From positions 1 through 64,000 of the forward strand of contig NZ_VUMD01000002.1 of the NCBI RefSeq assembly GCF_009696375.1: a stretch of 64,000 nucleotides of DNA. The letters are read 5' to 3'. This document shows positions 25,535 through 34,964 of this stretch, piece after piece. A model generated the notes under the pieces. That model saw only the letters and a program-made list of their open reading frames with translations, did not search any database and was not told the origin of the DNA. Made by a program: the position numbers and the translations under genes. Origin of the DNA: Clostridium porci (GTDB taxonomy: Bacteria; Bacillota; Clostridia; Lachnospirales; Lachnospiraceae). How positions within the stretch are numbered: position 1 is the first letter of the stretch; each line of letters opens with the position of its first letter.

Positions 25535-28507
25535 ATGACAGATAAGGGTAATCTGGAAAACGTTAAAAAATTAACTGCCTACCGTGTGACAGAGGAAGCT
25601 TTTTTAAAGGAGATGGATTCCAGGGCTGTAGTGCTGGAACATGTGCGAAGCGGGGCAAAGGTATTTCTTTTGTCCAATGAGGACGAAAACAAGGTGTTTT
25701 CCATCGGGTTTCGTACTCCGCCTGAGGACAGCACGGGGCTGCCCCATATTCTGGAGCACAGCGTGCTCTGCGGATCTGAAAAATTCCCGGTAAAGGACCC
25801 CTTTGTGGAGCTGGCGAAGGGCTCTTTAAATACTTTTTTAAATGCCATGACTTATCCTGATAAGACCGTATATCCGGTAGCTAGCTGCAATGATAAGGAT
25901 TTCCAGAACCTGATGGATGTATATTTAGACGGTGTGCTTCATCCTGCCATTTACCAGGAGCCGAAGATATTTTATCAGGAGGGCTGGCACTATGAGCTGG
26001 AATCGTTGGAAGATGAGCTGACGATTAACGGAGTGGTGTATAATGAGATGAAGGGAGCGTTTTCCTCGCCGGAAAGCGTTTTGGATCGGTATACGAGAGC
26101 TGTACTTTTTCCAGATAGCTGTTATTCCAATGAATCAGGAGGAGATCCGGCGCAGATTCCAAACCTGACCTACGAGCAATTTATCGAATTTCACAAGAAT
26201 TATTACCATCCGGCTAACAGCTATATCTATCTTTACGGAAACATGGATATGGCGGAAAAGCTTTCCTGGATGGACGATGCATATCTAAGTAAGTATGATA
26301 GAGCGGATTGCAGGGTGGATTCCTCCATTAAGCTTCAGAAGGCATTTGAGGAACCTGTAAACCGGGAGATCACCTATTCCGTCACAGAGGAGGAAGGGCT
26401 GGAGGACAGAACCTACCTTTCGGTGAATACGGTTGTGGGAACTGTGCTGGACCCAAAGCTGTACGTAGCGTTTCGGATTTTAGAGTACACGCTCATAAGC
26501 GCTCCGGGTGCGCCATTAAAGCAGGCCCTTATTGATGCGAAGATCGGCCAGGATATTCTGGGAGGTGATGAGAGCGGTATTTTACAGCCCTATTTTTCGG
26601 TAGTTGCAAAAAACGCCAACAGGGAACAGAGGGGGGAATTTCTGGCAGTAGTAAAGGGAACGCTGAGAAAGCTGGCAGATCAGGGGATCGGAAGAAAGAG
26701 CCTTCTAGCAGGCCTGAATTACTATGAGTTTCAGTACAGGGAGGCAGACTATGGTTCAGCTCCAAAGGGACTGATGTATGGCTTATGGTGTATGGACAGC
26801 TGGCTTTATGGGGGGGATCCTATGCTTCATCTCCGGTATATGCCTACCTTTGAGTTCCTTAAGAATGCTGTGGATGAAGGGTATTTTGAGAAATTGATTC
26901 AGAAATATCTGCTGGATAATCCGCATGAGGCAGTCATTACTGTCAGTCCGAAGATAAACCAGACGGCTGAGGAAGATAGGAAGCTGGCGGCTAAGCTTAA
27001 GGTCTACAAGGAAGCCTTAAGCCTTAAGGAGCAGGAAGCATTGGCTGCTCAAACAAAAGCCCTGAGGGAATATCAGGAGACTCCTTCTTCCGGCCAGGAG
27101 CTTGAAACGATTCCCATGCTTCAGCGGGAGGATATTGGCAGGGAGGTTGCCGGCTTCTCCTATAAGATTAAAATAGAGGACGGAGTCAGAGTAATTCACA
27201 GCAATCTTTTTACTTCTGGGATTGGGTATCTCAGCGTGTTGTTCAATACAGACCGGATTTTGCCGGAGGATTTGCCCTATGTAGGGCTTTTAAAGACGGT
27301 TTTGGGGTATGTGGACACGGAGCATTACAGCTACAGTGACCTTACCAGTGAGATTCATCTGAATAGCGGAGGGATTAGCTTTGGGATTCGCTCTTATCCT
27401 AAAATGGACAATCCAGACTCCTTTACAGGTGGGTTTGAGGCAAGCGCAAAGGTACTCTACGGGAAGCTGGAATTTGCCTTCTCTATGTTTACAGAAATTC
27501 TGACCCGCTCCAAGCTTGAAAATGAGAAGCGGTTAGGTGAGCTTCTGGATGAAAACCGTTCAAAGGCCAGAATGAAGCTGGAGAACTCCTCCCACGGGGC
27601 AGCGGTAGGAAGGGCAGCTTCCTATTATTCTTCGATGGCTGCCTTTAATGACTGTCTTGGAGGTATTGGATATTATCAGTTTCTGGAGGATGTAAGTCTT
27701 AAGTATGCTAGAGATCCGAAATATAGAAAGGCTCTCATCAGGAAACTCAGAAGTACGGCTGAGAAGCTGTTTACAGAGGACAATCTTGTGGTGGCATATA
27801 CGGCTGATGAGGAAGGCTATAGTTATCTTCCAGTAGAGCTTAAAACCTTTAAAAGCAGTTTGTTTAAAGGAGATGGAACGAAGTATCCTTATGCTTTTGA
27901 ACGTAAGAACCGCAATGAAGGCTTTAAAACTTCATCTCAGGTAAATTATGTTGCACGCTGCGGCACCTTTGCGGGTAAGCAAGGAAAGGATGGGAAGGAG
28001 TTAACATACACGGGCGCTTTGAAGGTGCTTTCGGTTATTTTAAATTACGATTACCTTTGGACGAACCTTCGTGTAAAGGGAGGCGCCTACGGATGCATGA
28101 GCAGCTTTGGTCAGAACGGCTCCGGCTATTTGGTATCCTACCGTGATCCTAATCTGGCGGCCACCAATGGAATCTATGAGGGGATTCCCGAATATCTGAG
28201 AAATTTTATAATCAGCCAAAGGGATATGACGAAATATGTAATCGGAACCATCAGCAATGTGGATACCCCTCTCACCCCATTCCTGAAGGGAATGAGAAAT
28301 GTGTCGGCTTATCTGTCAGGAATGACAGAGGAGATGGTTCAAAAGGAACGGAACGAAATACTGGAGGTAACTCAGGAGGATATACGGGCATTGGCGGATA
28401 TTGTCCAGGCCATATTGGATACGAATGCTCTTTGCGTTATTGGAAATGAAGGGCAGATCAAGGAGGAAAGCCAGATGTTTAAAGAGGTGAAGCCTCTGTT
28501 TCATTAA
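25535..28507 (+). CDS. Peptidase M16C family zinc metalloprotease (PreP-like)
   Basis: The 990-residue protein contains the inverted zinc motif in GLPHILEHSVLCGSEKF (HxxEH), followed by KGSLNTFLNAMTYPDKTVYP and a second M16 half with an M16C-associated central region. Length and the LEHSVLCGS form fit the presequence-protease/insulinase-like group. No signal peptide is present, so it is likely a cytosolic oligopeptidase degrading peptides in a closed chamber. It precedes era but with a 75-bp gap. The start is preceded by GAGAGG. Confidence 0.92.
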   Translation: MTDKGNLENVKKLTAYRVTEEAFLKEMDSRAVVLEHVRSGAKVFLLSNEDENKVFSIGFRTPPEDSTGLPHILEHSVLCGSEKFPVKDPFVELAKGSLNTFLNAMTYPDKTVYPVASCNDKDFQNLMDVYLDGVLHPAIYQEPKIFYQEGWHYELESLEDELTINGVVYNEMKGAFSSPESVLDRYTRAVLFPDSCYSNESGGDPAQIPNLTYEQFIEFHKNYYHPANSYIYLYGNMDMAEKLSWMDDAYLSKYDRADCRVDSSIKLQKAFEEPVNREITYSVTEEEGLEDRTYLSVNTVVGTVLDPKLYVAFRILEYTLISAPGAPLKQALIDAKIGQDILGGDESGILQPYFSVVAKNANREQRGEFLAVVKGTLRKLADQGIGRKSLLAGLNYYEFQYREADYGSAPKGLMYGLWCMDSWLYGGDPMLHLRYMPTFEFLKNAVDEGYFEKLIQKYLLDNPHEAVITVSPKINQTAEEDRKLAAKLKVYKEALSLKEQEALAAQTKALREYQETPSSGQELETIPMLQREDIGREVAGFSYKIKIEDGVRVIHSNLFTSGIGYLSVLFNTDRILPEDLPYVGLLKTVLGYVDTEHYSYSDLTSEIHLNSGGISFGIRSYPKMDNPDSFTGGFEASAKVLYGKLEFAFSMFTEILTRSKLENEKRLGELLDENRSKARMKLENSSHGAAVGRAASYYSSMAAFNDCLGGIGYYQFLEDVSLKYARDPKYRKALIRKLRSTAEKLFTEDNLVVAYTADEEGYSYLPVELKTFKSSLFKGDGTKYPYAFERKNRNEGFKTSSQVNYVARCGTFAGKQGKDGKELTYTGALKVLSVILNYDYLWTNLRVKGGAYGCMSSFGQNGSGYLVSYRDPNLAATNGIYEGIPEYLRNFIISQRDMTKYVIGTISNVDTPLTPFLKGMRNVSAYLSGMTEEMVQKERNEILEVTQEDIRALADIVQAILDTNALCVIGNEGQIKEESQMFKEVKPLFH

Positions 28508-28582
28508 TAGCGCAAAAGCAGCGTTACGGAAGCCTTGCCCCAGGCATTTTGTCTTTGGGCCGGGCTTGAGAAGGAGGGTTAG

Positions 28583-29494
28583 ATGGAAGAAAATATACAG
28601 AAGAAATCAGGCTTTGCAGCCTTAATAGGACGGCCTAATGTGGGAAAGTCCACGTTGATGAATCATTTAATCGGTCAGAAGATTGCAATTACATCGGATA
28701 AGCCCCAGACTACCAGGAACCGGATTCAGACGGTATATACAGACCAGAGGGGACAGATTGTATTTTTAGATACGCCGGGGATTCACAAGGCCAAGAACAA
28801 ATTGGGCGAATATATGGTGAGCGTGGCAGAGCATACCTTGAAAGAGGTTGATGTAATATTGTGGCTGGTAGAGCCTACCACCTTTATCGGAGCAGGCGAG
28901 CGCCATATTGTGGAGCAGCTGAACAAGGTGAAGACGCCGGTGATTCTGGTAATCAATAAAATTGATACAGTAAAGAACCAGAATGAAATTCTTCTTTTTA
29001 TTGATGCATATAAGGATATGTGCAGGTTTGCGGAGATTGTGCCGCTGTCTGCCCTTAAAAATATTAATACGTCTTTGCTGACGGATCTGATCTTCAAATA
29101 CCTCACCTGGGGTCCGCAGTTTTATGATGAGGATACGGTGACAGACCAGCCCATGCGGCAGATTGCGGCAGAATTAATACGTGAAAAGGCGCTCCGGCTG
29201 CTGAATGACGAAATTCCCCACGGCATTGCGGTGACCATAGAGAAGATGAAGGAGAGGCCAAACGGCATCATCGACATTGAGGCCAGCCTTGTGTGTGAAA
29301 GGGAGTCCCATAAGGGGATTATCATTGGTAAAGGCGGAGCCATGCTTAAGCGTATTGGTACTGAAGCCAGAAGGTCCATTGAGCATATGATGGACGGGAA
29401 GGTAAATTTGCAGCTATGGGTAAAGGTGCGGAAAGAATGGCGGGATAGTGAGCTGTATATGAAAAACTATGGGTATAACAGCAAGGATATATAA
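28583..29494 (+). CDS. era: GTPase Era
   Basis: The 303-residue protein has GRPNVGKSTLMNHLIGQK (Walker A), TSDKPQTTRN (switch I), FLDTPGIHKAKN (G3), VINKIDTV (G4) and PLSALKNIN (G5). A C-terminal KH domain shows IIIGKGGAMLKRIGTEARRS. Era binds the 3' end of 16S rRNA and assists 30S assembly. The start follows AAGGAGGGTTAG. RecO lies downstream, a usual neighbour. Confidence 0.97.
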   Translation: MEENIQKKSGFAALIGRPNVGKSTLMNHLIGQKIAITSDKPQTTRNRIQTVYTDQRGQIVFLDTPGIHKAKNKLGEYMVSVAEHTLKEVDVILWLVEPTTFIGAGERHIVEQLNKVKTPVILVINKIDTVKNQNEILLFIDAYKDMCRFAEIVPLSALKNINTSLLTDLIFKYLTWGPQFYDEDTVTDQPMRQIAAELIREKALRLLNDEIPHGIAVTIEKMKERPNGIIDIEASLVCERESHKGIIIGKGGAMLKRIGTEARRSIEHMMDGKVNLQLWVKVRKEWRDSELYMKNYGYNSKDI

Positions 29495-29541
29495 GTTTTA
29501 AGTGGGAAATATATGGAAGGATTTTGGTAAGCCACATATAT

Positions 29542-29583
29542 TTCTGTTGTATTTACAACTTATTTAAAGTAAATACAACAGAA
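29542..29583. repeat. Perfect 15-bp inverted repeat between era and recO
   Basis: Arms TTCTGTTGTATTTAC (29542-29556) and GTAAATACAACAGAA (29569-29583) are separated by 12 bases. There is no U-run after either arm, so it is not a simple terminator. Confidence 0.85.
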
Positions 29584-29629
29584 TGTTTGGGAATGACAGT
29601 GGAAAATGATGAAGGGAGGGGAGAATGGC

Positions 29630-30280
29630 ATGAGAGACACAGTAACCTTGACAGGTATGGTTCTTATATCTGCTCCTTCTGGAGATTTTGATCGGCGTCT
29701 GGTACTGCTTACAAGAGAGAGGGGGAGGATCACTGCCTTCTCTCATGGCTCCAGAAAGCCGGGCAATTCTCTGATGGCGGCCAGCCGTCCGTTTTCTTTT
29801 GGAAGCTTTACTCTTTATGAGGGAAAATCCGCCTACAACCTTCAATCGGTTCAGATTATGAATTATTTTGACGAGCTGTCAGGGGATGTGGAGCGTGCCT
29901 GCTATGGCTCATACTTTCTAGAGATGGCAGATTACTTTGCTCAGGAGAATATGGATGAGACAGAGCTTTTAAAGCTGGTGTACCAGTCTCTGAGGGCGCT
30001 GATGAACAGAGCTATACCTAATAAGCTGGTTCGCAGAATCTTCGAACTGAAGGCAATGGTCATAAATGGGGAATATACGGAGCTGCCTCCTGTGGAAGTA
30101 TCCGATTCCTGCCGGTATGGCTGGGAATATGTAGTGTGTTCGCCTGTGGAGTCCCTTTATAAGTTTATACTGAAAGAGGAAGTGCTCAGGGAGTTTGAGA
30201 GAGCAGTGGAACACAGCAGAAGAACATATATACGCCACGAGTTCAGGTCGTTGGAGATATTAGATATGATGGTATCCTAA
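29630..30280 (+). CDS. recO: DNA repair protein RecO
   Basis: The start is ATG 29630 (MRDTVTLTGMVLISAPSGDF), preceded by AAGGGAGGGGAG; the ATGs at 29606 and 29609 lie before the ribosome binding site. The 216-residue product has an N-terminal OB fold (LVLLTRERGRITAFSHGSRK) and a helical C-terminal domain starting ERACYGSYFLEMADYF. It is some 30 residues shorter than many RecO proteins and shows no Cys4 zinc site. RecO loads RecA with RecF/RecR. Position after era supports the call. Confidence 0.9.
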   Translation: MRDTVTLTGMVLISAPSGDFDRRLVLLTRERGRITAFSHGSRKPGNSLMAASRPFSFGSFTLYEGKSAYNLQSVQIMNYFDELSGDVERACYGSYFLEMADYFAQENMDETELLKLVYQSLRALMNRAIPNKLVRRIFELKAMVINGEYTELPPVEVSDSCRYGWEYVVCSPVESLYKFILKEEVLREFERAVEHSRRTYIRHEFRSLEILDMMVS

Positions 30281-30419
30281 AGCTTGGATGATGGCCCAAG
30301 CTGCTCTGCGATGTGGAGCTGACCGTGAGATTGTGCCATTTGACTAAGCAAAAACAGGCTGTATACAGGAAAGATATAGATGTTAAATTCAAAATAACCA
30401 CAAGATATAGTAAATCTTA

Positions 30420-30448
30420 TTGACATTAAGAATAAAGTTAGGCATAAT
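30420..30448 (+). promoter_or_regulatory. Promoter of nrdAB
   Basis: TTGACA at 30420-30425 and CATAAT at 30443-30448 are 17 bp apart, about 200 bases upstream of nrdA. Confidence 0.75.
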
Positions 30449-30499
30449 GATAGCAGTTAAGAAGAAATTAGCGCAGCAAGAAGCAACTGCTGACAGAAG

Positions 30500-30551
30500 C
30501 CGCGGATTGCGGATGACCAGGATGTAAGGTCATGAAGCTCCGCGGGTTTTT
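30500..30551 (+). terminator. Terminator-like hairpin in the nrdA leader (possible attenuator)
   Basis: Arms CCGCGGA (30500-30506) and TCCGCGG (30539-30545) enclose a smaller TGACC/GGTCA stem and are followed by GTTTTTGC. It lies between the promoter and nrdA, so readthrough would be needed for expression. Confidence 0.55.
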
Positions 30552-30646
30552 GCTGTAAAAGGCTTATGATAAAAGCCTGGATAAAAGGATAATCAGGCAA
30601 GACGGCAGTAAGAGGCATATGGAGTGCGGCAGGATGGAGAAAAAGG

Positions 30647-33172
30647 ATGAAAATAAATAGGATTATTAAGCGTTCCGGCAATACGGAAGCATATCACCCG
30701 GAAAAGATTGTGAATGCAATGAAAAAGAGCTTTTTGTCCTGTGGGACAAGGGTAAATGACGAGGTGCTTTATGGCTTGCTGCAGGCTGTGGAGAAGCAGC
30801 TGGACGGAGTGGAAAGCAGGACGGTTGAAGCGATTCAGGATCAGGTGGAGACGGCTCTGATGGAAAAGGGCTACTATAAGGAAGCTAAGGCTTATATTCT
30901 GTACCGCCAGAAACGGGCTGAGCTTCGCGGGGTGAGAATGGCCTTGGCAGACGGAATCGGCGCGGAGGGCTTTCGCTCTGTGCTGGCGAAAATCCAGAGG
31001 GACTTTCCTCAGGAGGAATATGCGCTGTCAGTTTTGCAGGTGAAATTTGCAGGATTCATGAAAAAGGGCATGCATACGGATGAAAAGCTGGCCGCTCTGA
31101 TCAAAGCAGCGACGGAGCTGACCAGTCAGGAAGCTCCTAAGTGGGAGAATATTGCAGCCAGGCTTTTGTCTTTCCGTTTTCACAGGAATCTGAATAAGGA
31201 GTTAAGGAAGCGCGGCATCCATAATTTATATGAGAAAATCAGCTGGCTAGCAGAACAGAAGCTTTACGGGGACTATATTCTGAAGCATTACAGCAAGGCG
31301 GAGATTGAGGAAGCAGAAACCTTTCTGGTGAATGAACGGGATGAACTGTTTAATTTTTCGGGATTGGATTTGCTGATCAAGCGATATGTTATCTCCACGC
31401 ATCAGCATGAGCCCCTGGAATCGCCACAGGAGATGTATTTGGGAATTGCTCTTCATCTGGCAATGGAGGAAAAGCATGAACGTATGCAGTGGGTTAAGAA
31501 ATTCTACAATATGCTTTCAAAGCTGGAGGTGACTATGGCTACACCAACGCTGGCAAATGCCAGAAAGCCCTACCATCAGCTATCCTCCTGCTTTATTGAC
31601 CTCGTTCCTGACAGCCTAAAGGGCATCTTCCGTTCGATAGACAATTTTGCGCAGGTTTCCAAATATGGCGGAGGCATGGGGCTGTACTTTGGCAAGGTCA
31701 GGGCTGCTGGCAGCGCCATCCGCGGGTTTGAAGGAGCCGCAGGCGGTGTGATCCGCTGGATCAGAATCGTGAATGACACAGCGGTTGCCGTTGATCAGCT
31801 AGGTGTACGTCAAGGGGCAGTGGCGGTTTATCTGGATGCATGGCACAGAGATCTTCCAGAATTTCTTCAGCTGAGGACAAACAATGGAGACGAGCGCATG
31901 AAAGCCCATGATGTGTTTCCCGCCATCTGTTATCCAGATTTATTCTGGAGAATGGCTCAGGAGAGCCTGGAGCAGGACTGGTATCTGATGTGTCCCCATG
32001 AAATTCTGGTTACAAAGGGCTATGCCTTGGAGGATTATTACGGTGAAGAGTGGGAAAAACGCTATTTTGATTGTGTAAGAGACGCACGCATACAAAAGAG
32101 GACGGTATCCTTAAAGGAAATCGTGCGTCTGATTCTGAAATCAGCAGTTGAGACAGGAACTCCCTTTACATTTAACAGAGACATTGTAAACCGCGCGAAT
32201 CCAAACGGGCATGAGGGAATGATTTACTGCTCCAATCTTTGTACGGAAATCGCACAGAATATGGCGCCTATCGCTTCGGTGCAGACAGAGATTAAGAACG
32301 AAAACGGAGATACAGTGGTGGTAAATACTACCAGGCCAGGTGAGTTTGTTGTCTGCAATTTGGCATCCCTGTCTCTGGGAAATATTCCGGTTGAGAATCA
32401 GGAATACCTGACAGAGGTGGTAAAAACAGCGGTGAGAGCGCTGGATAATGTAATTGATCTGAACTATTATCCGCTGCCCTATGCGAAGCTTACCAACAGA
32501 ACATACAGAGCCGTAGGCTTAGGAGTAAGCGGCTACCATCACATGCTGGCAAAGCACAAGATACGCTGGGAAACGGAAGAACATCTGAAATTTGCAGATA
32601 AGGTATTTGAACAAATCAACTATGCTGCGATTGAGGCCAGCACGGAGCTTGCAGAGGAAAAGGGCTGTTATGCAAGATTTGAAGGCTCAGACTGGCAGAC
32701 AGGGGCTTATTTTGACAAGAGGAATTACAGTTCGGAAAGGTGGCAGAAGCTTAAAAAAAGGGTTAGCAGACAGGGGATGCGCAATGCATATCTGCTGGCA
32801 GTGGCGCCTACAGGCTCTACTTCGATCCTGGCCGGGACCACAGCCGGTATTGATCCGGTTATGAACAAGTACTTTCTGGAGGAAAAGAAAGGCTCTATGC
32901 TTCCGCGTGTTGCGCCGGAGCTGTCGGCGGAAACCTACTGGTATTATAAAAACGCACATTTGCTCGATCAAAGCTGGTCCGTCAAAGCCTGTGGAGTCAG
33001 ACAGAGGCACATTGATCAGGCTCAGTCCATGAATTTATATATAACCAATGATTTCACCTTAAGACAGGTGCTTAACCTGTATATTCTGGCATGGAAGTGG
33101 GGCGTAAAAACGGTTTACTATGTTCGCTCCAAGTCCTTGGAGGTAGAAGAATGTGAGAGCTGTTCTTCTTAA
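30647..33172 (+). CDS. nrdA: Class Ia ribonucleoside-diphosphate reductase, alpha subunit
   Basis: The 841-residue protein begins with an ATP-cone (about 1-90, IIKRSGNTEAYHPEKIVNAM), the allosteric activity domain. The catalytic barrel shows the redox cysteine in YHQLSSCFIDLVP, the thiyl-radical Cys in CSNLCTEIAQNM with flanking Asn and Glu, and the partner Cys in FVVCNLASLSLG. The C-terminus ends ECESCSS, the Cys pair that re-reduces the active site. With nrdB it reduces ribonucleotides in an oxygen-dependent manner, noteworthy in a presumed anaerobe. Start ATG after AAAAAGGATG; no nrdI is nearby, arguing against class Ib. Confidence 0.93.
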   Translation: MKINRIIKRSGNTEAYHPEKIVNAMKKSFLSCGTRVNDEVLYGLLQAVEKQLDGVESRTVEAIQDQVETALMEKGYYKEAKAYILYRQKRAELRGVRMALADGIGAEGFRSVLAKIQRDFPQEEYALSVLQVKFAGFMKKGMHTDEKLAALIKAATELTSQEAPKWENIAARLLSFRFHRNLNKELRKRGIHNLYEKISWLAEQKLYGDYILKHYSKAEIEEAETFLVNERDELFNFSGLDLLIKRYVISTHQHEPLESPQEMYLGIALHLAMEEKHERMQWVKKFYNMLSKLEVTMATPTLANARKPYHQLSSCFIDLVPDSLKGIFRSIDNFAQVSKYGGGMGLYFGKVRAAGSAIRGFEGAAGGVIRWIRIVNDTAVAVDQLGVRQGAVAVYLDAWHRDLPEFLQLRTNNGDERMKAHDVFPAICYPDLFWRMAQESLEQDWYLMCPHEILVTKGYALEDYYGEEWEKRYFDCVRDARIQKRTVSLKEIVRLILKSAVETGTPFTFNRDIVNRANPNGHEGMIYCSNLCTEIAQNMAPIASVQTEIKNENGDTVVVNTTRPGEFVVCNLASLSLGNIPVENQEYLTEVVKTAVRALDNVIDLNYYPLPYAKLTNRTYRAVGLGVSGYHHMLAKHKIRWETEEHLKFADKVFEQINYAAIEASTELAEEKGCYARFEGSDWQTGAYFDKRNYSSERWQKLKKRVSRQGMRNAYLLAVAPTGSTSILAGTTAGIDPVMNKYFLEEKKGSMLPRVAPELSAETYWYYKNAHLLDQSWSVKACGVRQRHIDQAQSMNLYITNDFTLRQVLNLYILAWKWGVKTVYYVRSKSLEVEECESCSS

Positions 33173-33283
33173 CATATAGCTGAAACTGTTTAGCCCGGCG
33201 CCTGGCCTTTCCTTCCGCCTGTTGTTTTGCGAAAACCGGCCAGGCCTGAAACAGTGATCTACAAGAAAGGGAGGAGAAATTCG

Positions 33284-34345
33284 ATGAGCGAGTTTAAGAC
33301 GGAGATGGCGCTGCCTCACAAGCCTTTGTTTAACCCGGCAGGTGATACAGAGGTGGTGAAAAGAAGAATGATCGGCGGCAATACAACAAACCTCAATGAT
33401 TTTAATAATTTGAAATATCCATGGGTATCAGACTGGTACCGTCAGGCTATGAATAATTTTTGGATTCCGGAGGAAATCAATCTGTCCCAGGATGTAAAGG
33501 ACTATCCGAAGCTGAGCAGGCCGGAGCGTACAGCATACGATAAAATACTGTCATTTTTGGTATTTCTGGATTCAATCCAGACTGCCAACCTGCCATGCGT
33601 AGGTGAGTATATTACAGCGAATGAAGTGAATCTTTGCTTAAATATTCAAACCTTTCAGGAATGCGTGCATTCCCAGTCTTACTCCTACATGCTGGATACC
33701 ATTTGCTCCCCGGATGAGAGAATGGACATCCTGTACCAGTGGAAAACAGATGAGCGGCTGCTTAAGCGCAACACCTTTATTGGAGACTGCTATAACCTGT
33801 TTCAGGAAAAGAAGGACCCAGGAACGCTTTTAAAGGTAATGATGGCCAACTATATTCTGGAAGGTATATATTTCTATTCCGGCTTTATGTTCTTTTATAA
33901 TCTTGCCCGTAACGGAAGGATGCCGGGATCGGCACAGGAAATCCGTTACATTAACAGAGATGAGAATACCCATCTGTGGCTGTTTCGAAGCATCATCCTG
34001 GAGCTTCAGAAGGAGTGCCCGGAGCTGTTCGATGAAAAAATGGTAAAAGAGCTCAGGGAGCTTTTGATGGAAGGCGTTCGTCAAGAAATTGCCTGGGGCC
34101 ATTATGTAATAGGGGACAATATTCCGGGACTTACAAGGGATATGGTATCTGATTATATTCAGTATCTTGGCAATCTGCGATGGACCAGTCTTGGATATGA
34201 AGTGATTTATCCTGGGCATGAAAGTGAACCGGAGTCTATGGAGTGGGTATCCCAGTATTCCAATGCCAATATGGTAAAAACAGATTTTTTTGAGGCTAAG
34301 TCAACAGCATACGCGAAATCCACTGCACTGGTGGATGATTTGTAA
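33284..34345 (+). CDS. nrdB: Class Ia ribonucleotide reductase, beta subunit
   Basis: The start is ATG 33284 (MSEFKTEMALPHKPLFN) with GGGAGGAG before it. The 353-residue protein has the diiron ligands in FLDSIQTANL (Asp), FQECVHSQSYSY (Glu and His, with the radical-type Tyr just after), NYILEGIYFY (Glu) and NRDENTHLWLF (Glu and His). So a conventional tyrosyl-radical R2 is predicted, not a Tyr-less variant. It is co-transcribed with nrdA across a 111-bp gap. Confidence 0.93.
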   Translation: MSEFKTEMALPHKPLFNPAGDTEVVKRRMIGGNTTNLNDFNNLKYPWVSDWYRQAMNNFWIPEEINLSQDVKDYPKLSRPERTAYDKILSFLVFLDSIQTANLPCVGEYITANEVNLCLNIQTFQECVHSQSYSYMLDTICSPDERMDILYQWKTDERLLKRNTFIGDCYNLFQEKKDPGTLLKVMMANYILEGIYFYSGFMFFYNLARNGRMPGSAQEIRYINRDENTHLWLFRSIILELQKECPELFDEKMVKELRELLMEGVRQEIAWGHYVIGDNIPGLTRDMVSDYIQYLGNLRWTSLGYEVIYPGHESEPESMEWVSQYSNANMVKTDFFEAKSTAYAKSTALVDDL

Positions 34346-34964
34346 AAGCAGAAGCAATGCGGCAATGGAGACAGAGCGGGAGAAAGAAGGTTTGAAGAAA
34401 ACGTGAATGAGCTTATGGGTTTAGATAGGCGCAGATGACGGGCGGTATACAGAGTAAGGACGTTCTGGAATTTAGGTCATGAAAGGGAGCTTGGGCTGCT
34501 TGAGCGGTAGCGCCGGTTTTAAGCGTTATGTATATATCCGATGTGGTGTTTGAGGTTATGAACATCATGTCGGATTTTTTGTGAGCAAAACCGATAATGC
34601 CTGGTTAATTTGCAGATTACCTGAATTTCAGGAAATTGTAATGCTTTATCCTCTTCTTTTTTTAGGGGTCTGCCGGACGCTGCTATATCAATCCTTAATC
34701 ATTTTAATTCGATTCTTATGCCGGAAAATACGGAATTAATAAACCATGAAATTAATTATAAAAAATAAATAGTAATAAAAAAAGGAAAAAAACTGTTTAG
34801 AACAACTAAAAAGCAAAATAAAATATTATATAATTTATGGATGTTTTTCTTTTTGCAATTTATGTATAATAATAAAACGGGGAATAATTATAATAAATAA
34901 TTAAACATGTCAGCAGAAAGTGGTTTAAAATGCACGGGGTTAGACACAGACAGGAGGGATTGTT
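34346..34964. other. Intergenic, terminator then AT-rich stretch
   Basis: A terminator at 34536-34581 ends the nrdAB unit. From about 34700 to 34920 the sequence is very AT-rich with runs such as TAATAATAAAA, likely promoter and leader DNA for the next gene. No gene is seen. Confidence 0.5.
34536..34581 (+). terminator. Intrinsic terminator after nrdB
   Basis: A 15-bp stem (arms 34536-34550 and 34561-34575, a few G-U pairs) with a 10-base loop is followed by TTTTTGTG. Confidence 0.75.

Larger units (their letters stand above)
30281..30646. other. nrdA leader region: promoter and hairpin
   Basis: The gap holds a consensus promoter at 30420-30448 and a terminator-like hairpin at 30500-30551, then about 95 bases to the nrdA start. 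No gene is seen. No known riboswitch class was recognised. Confidence 0.55.
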
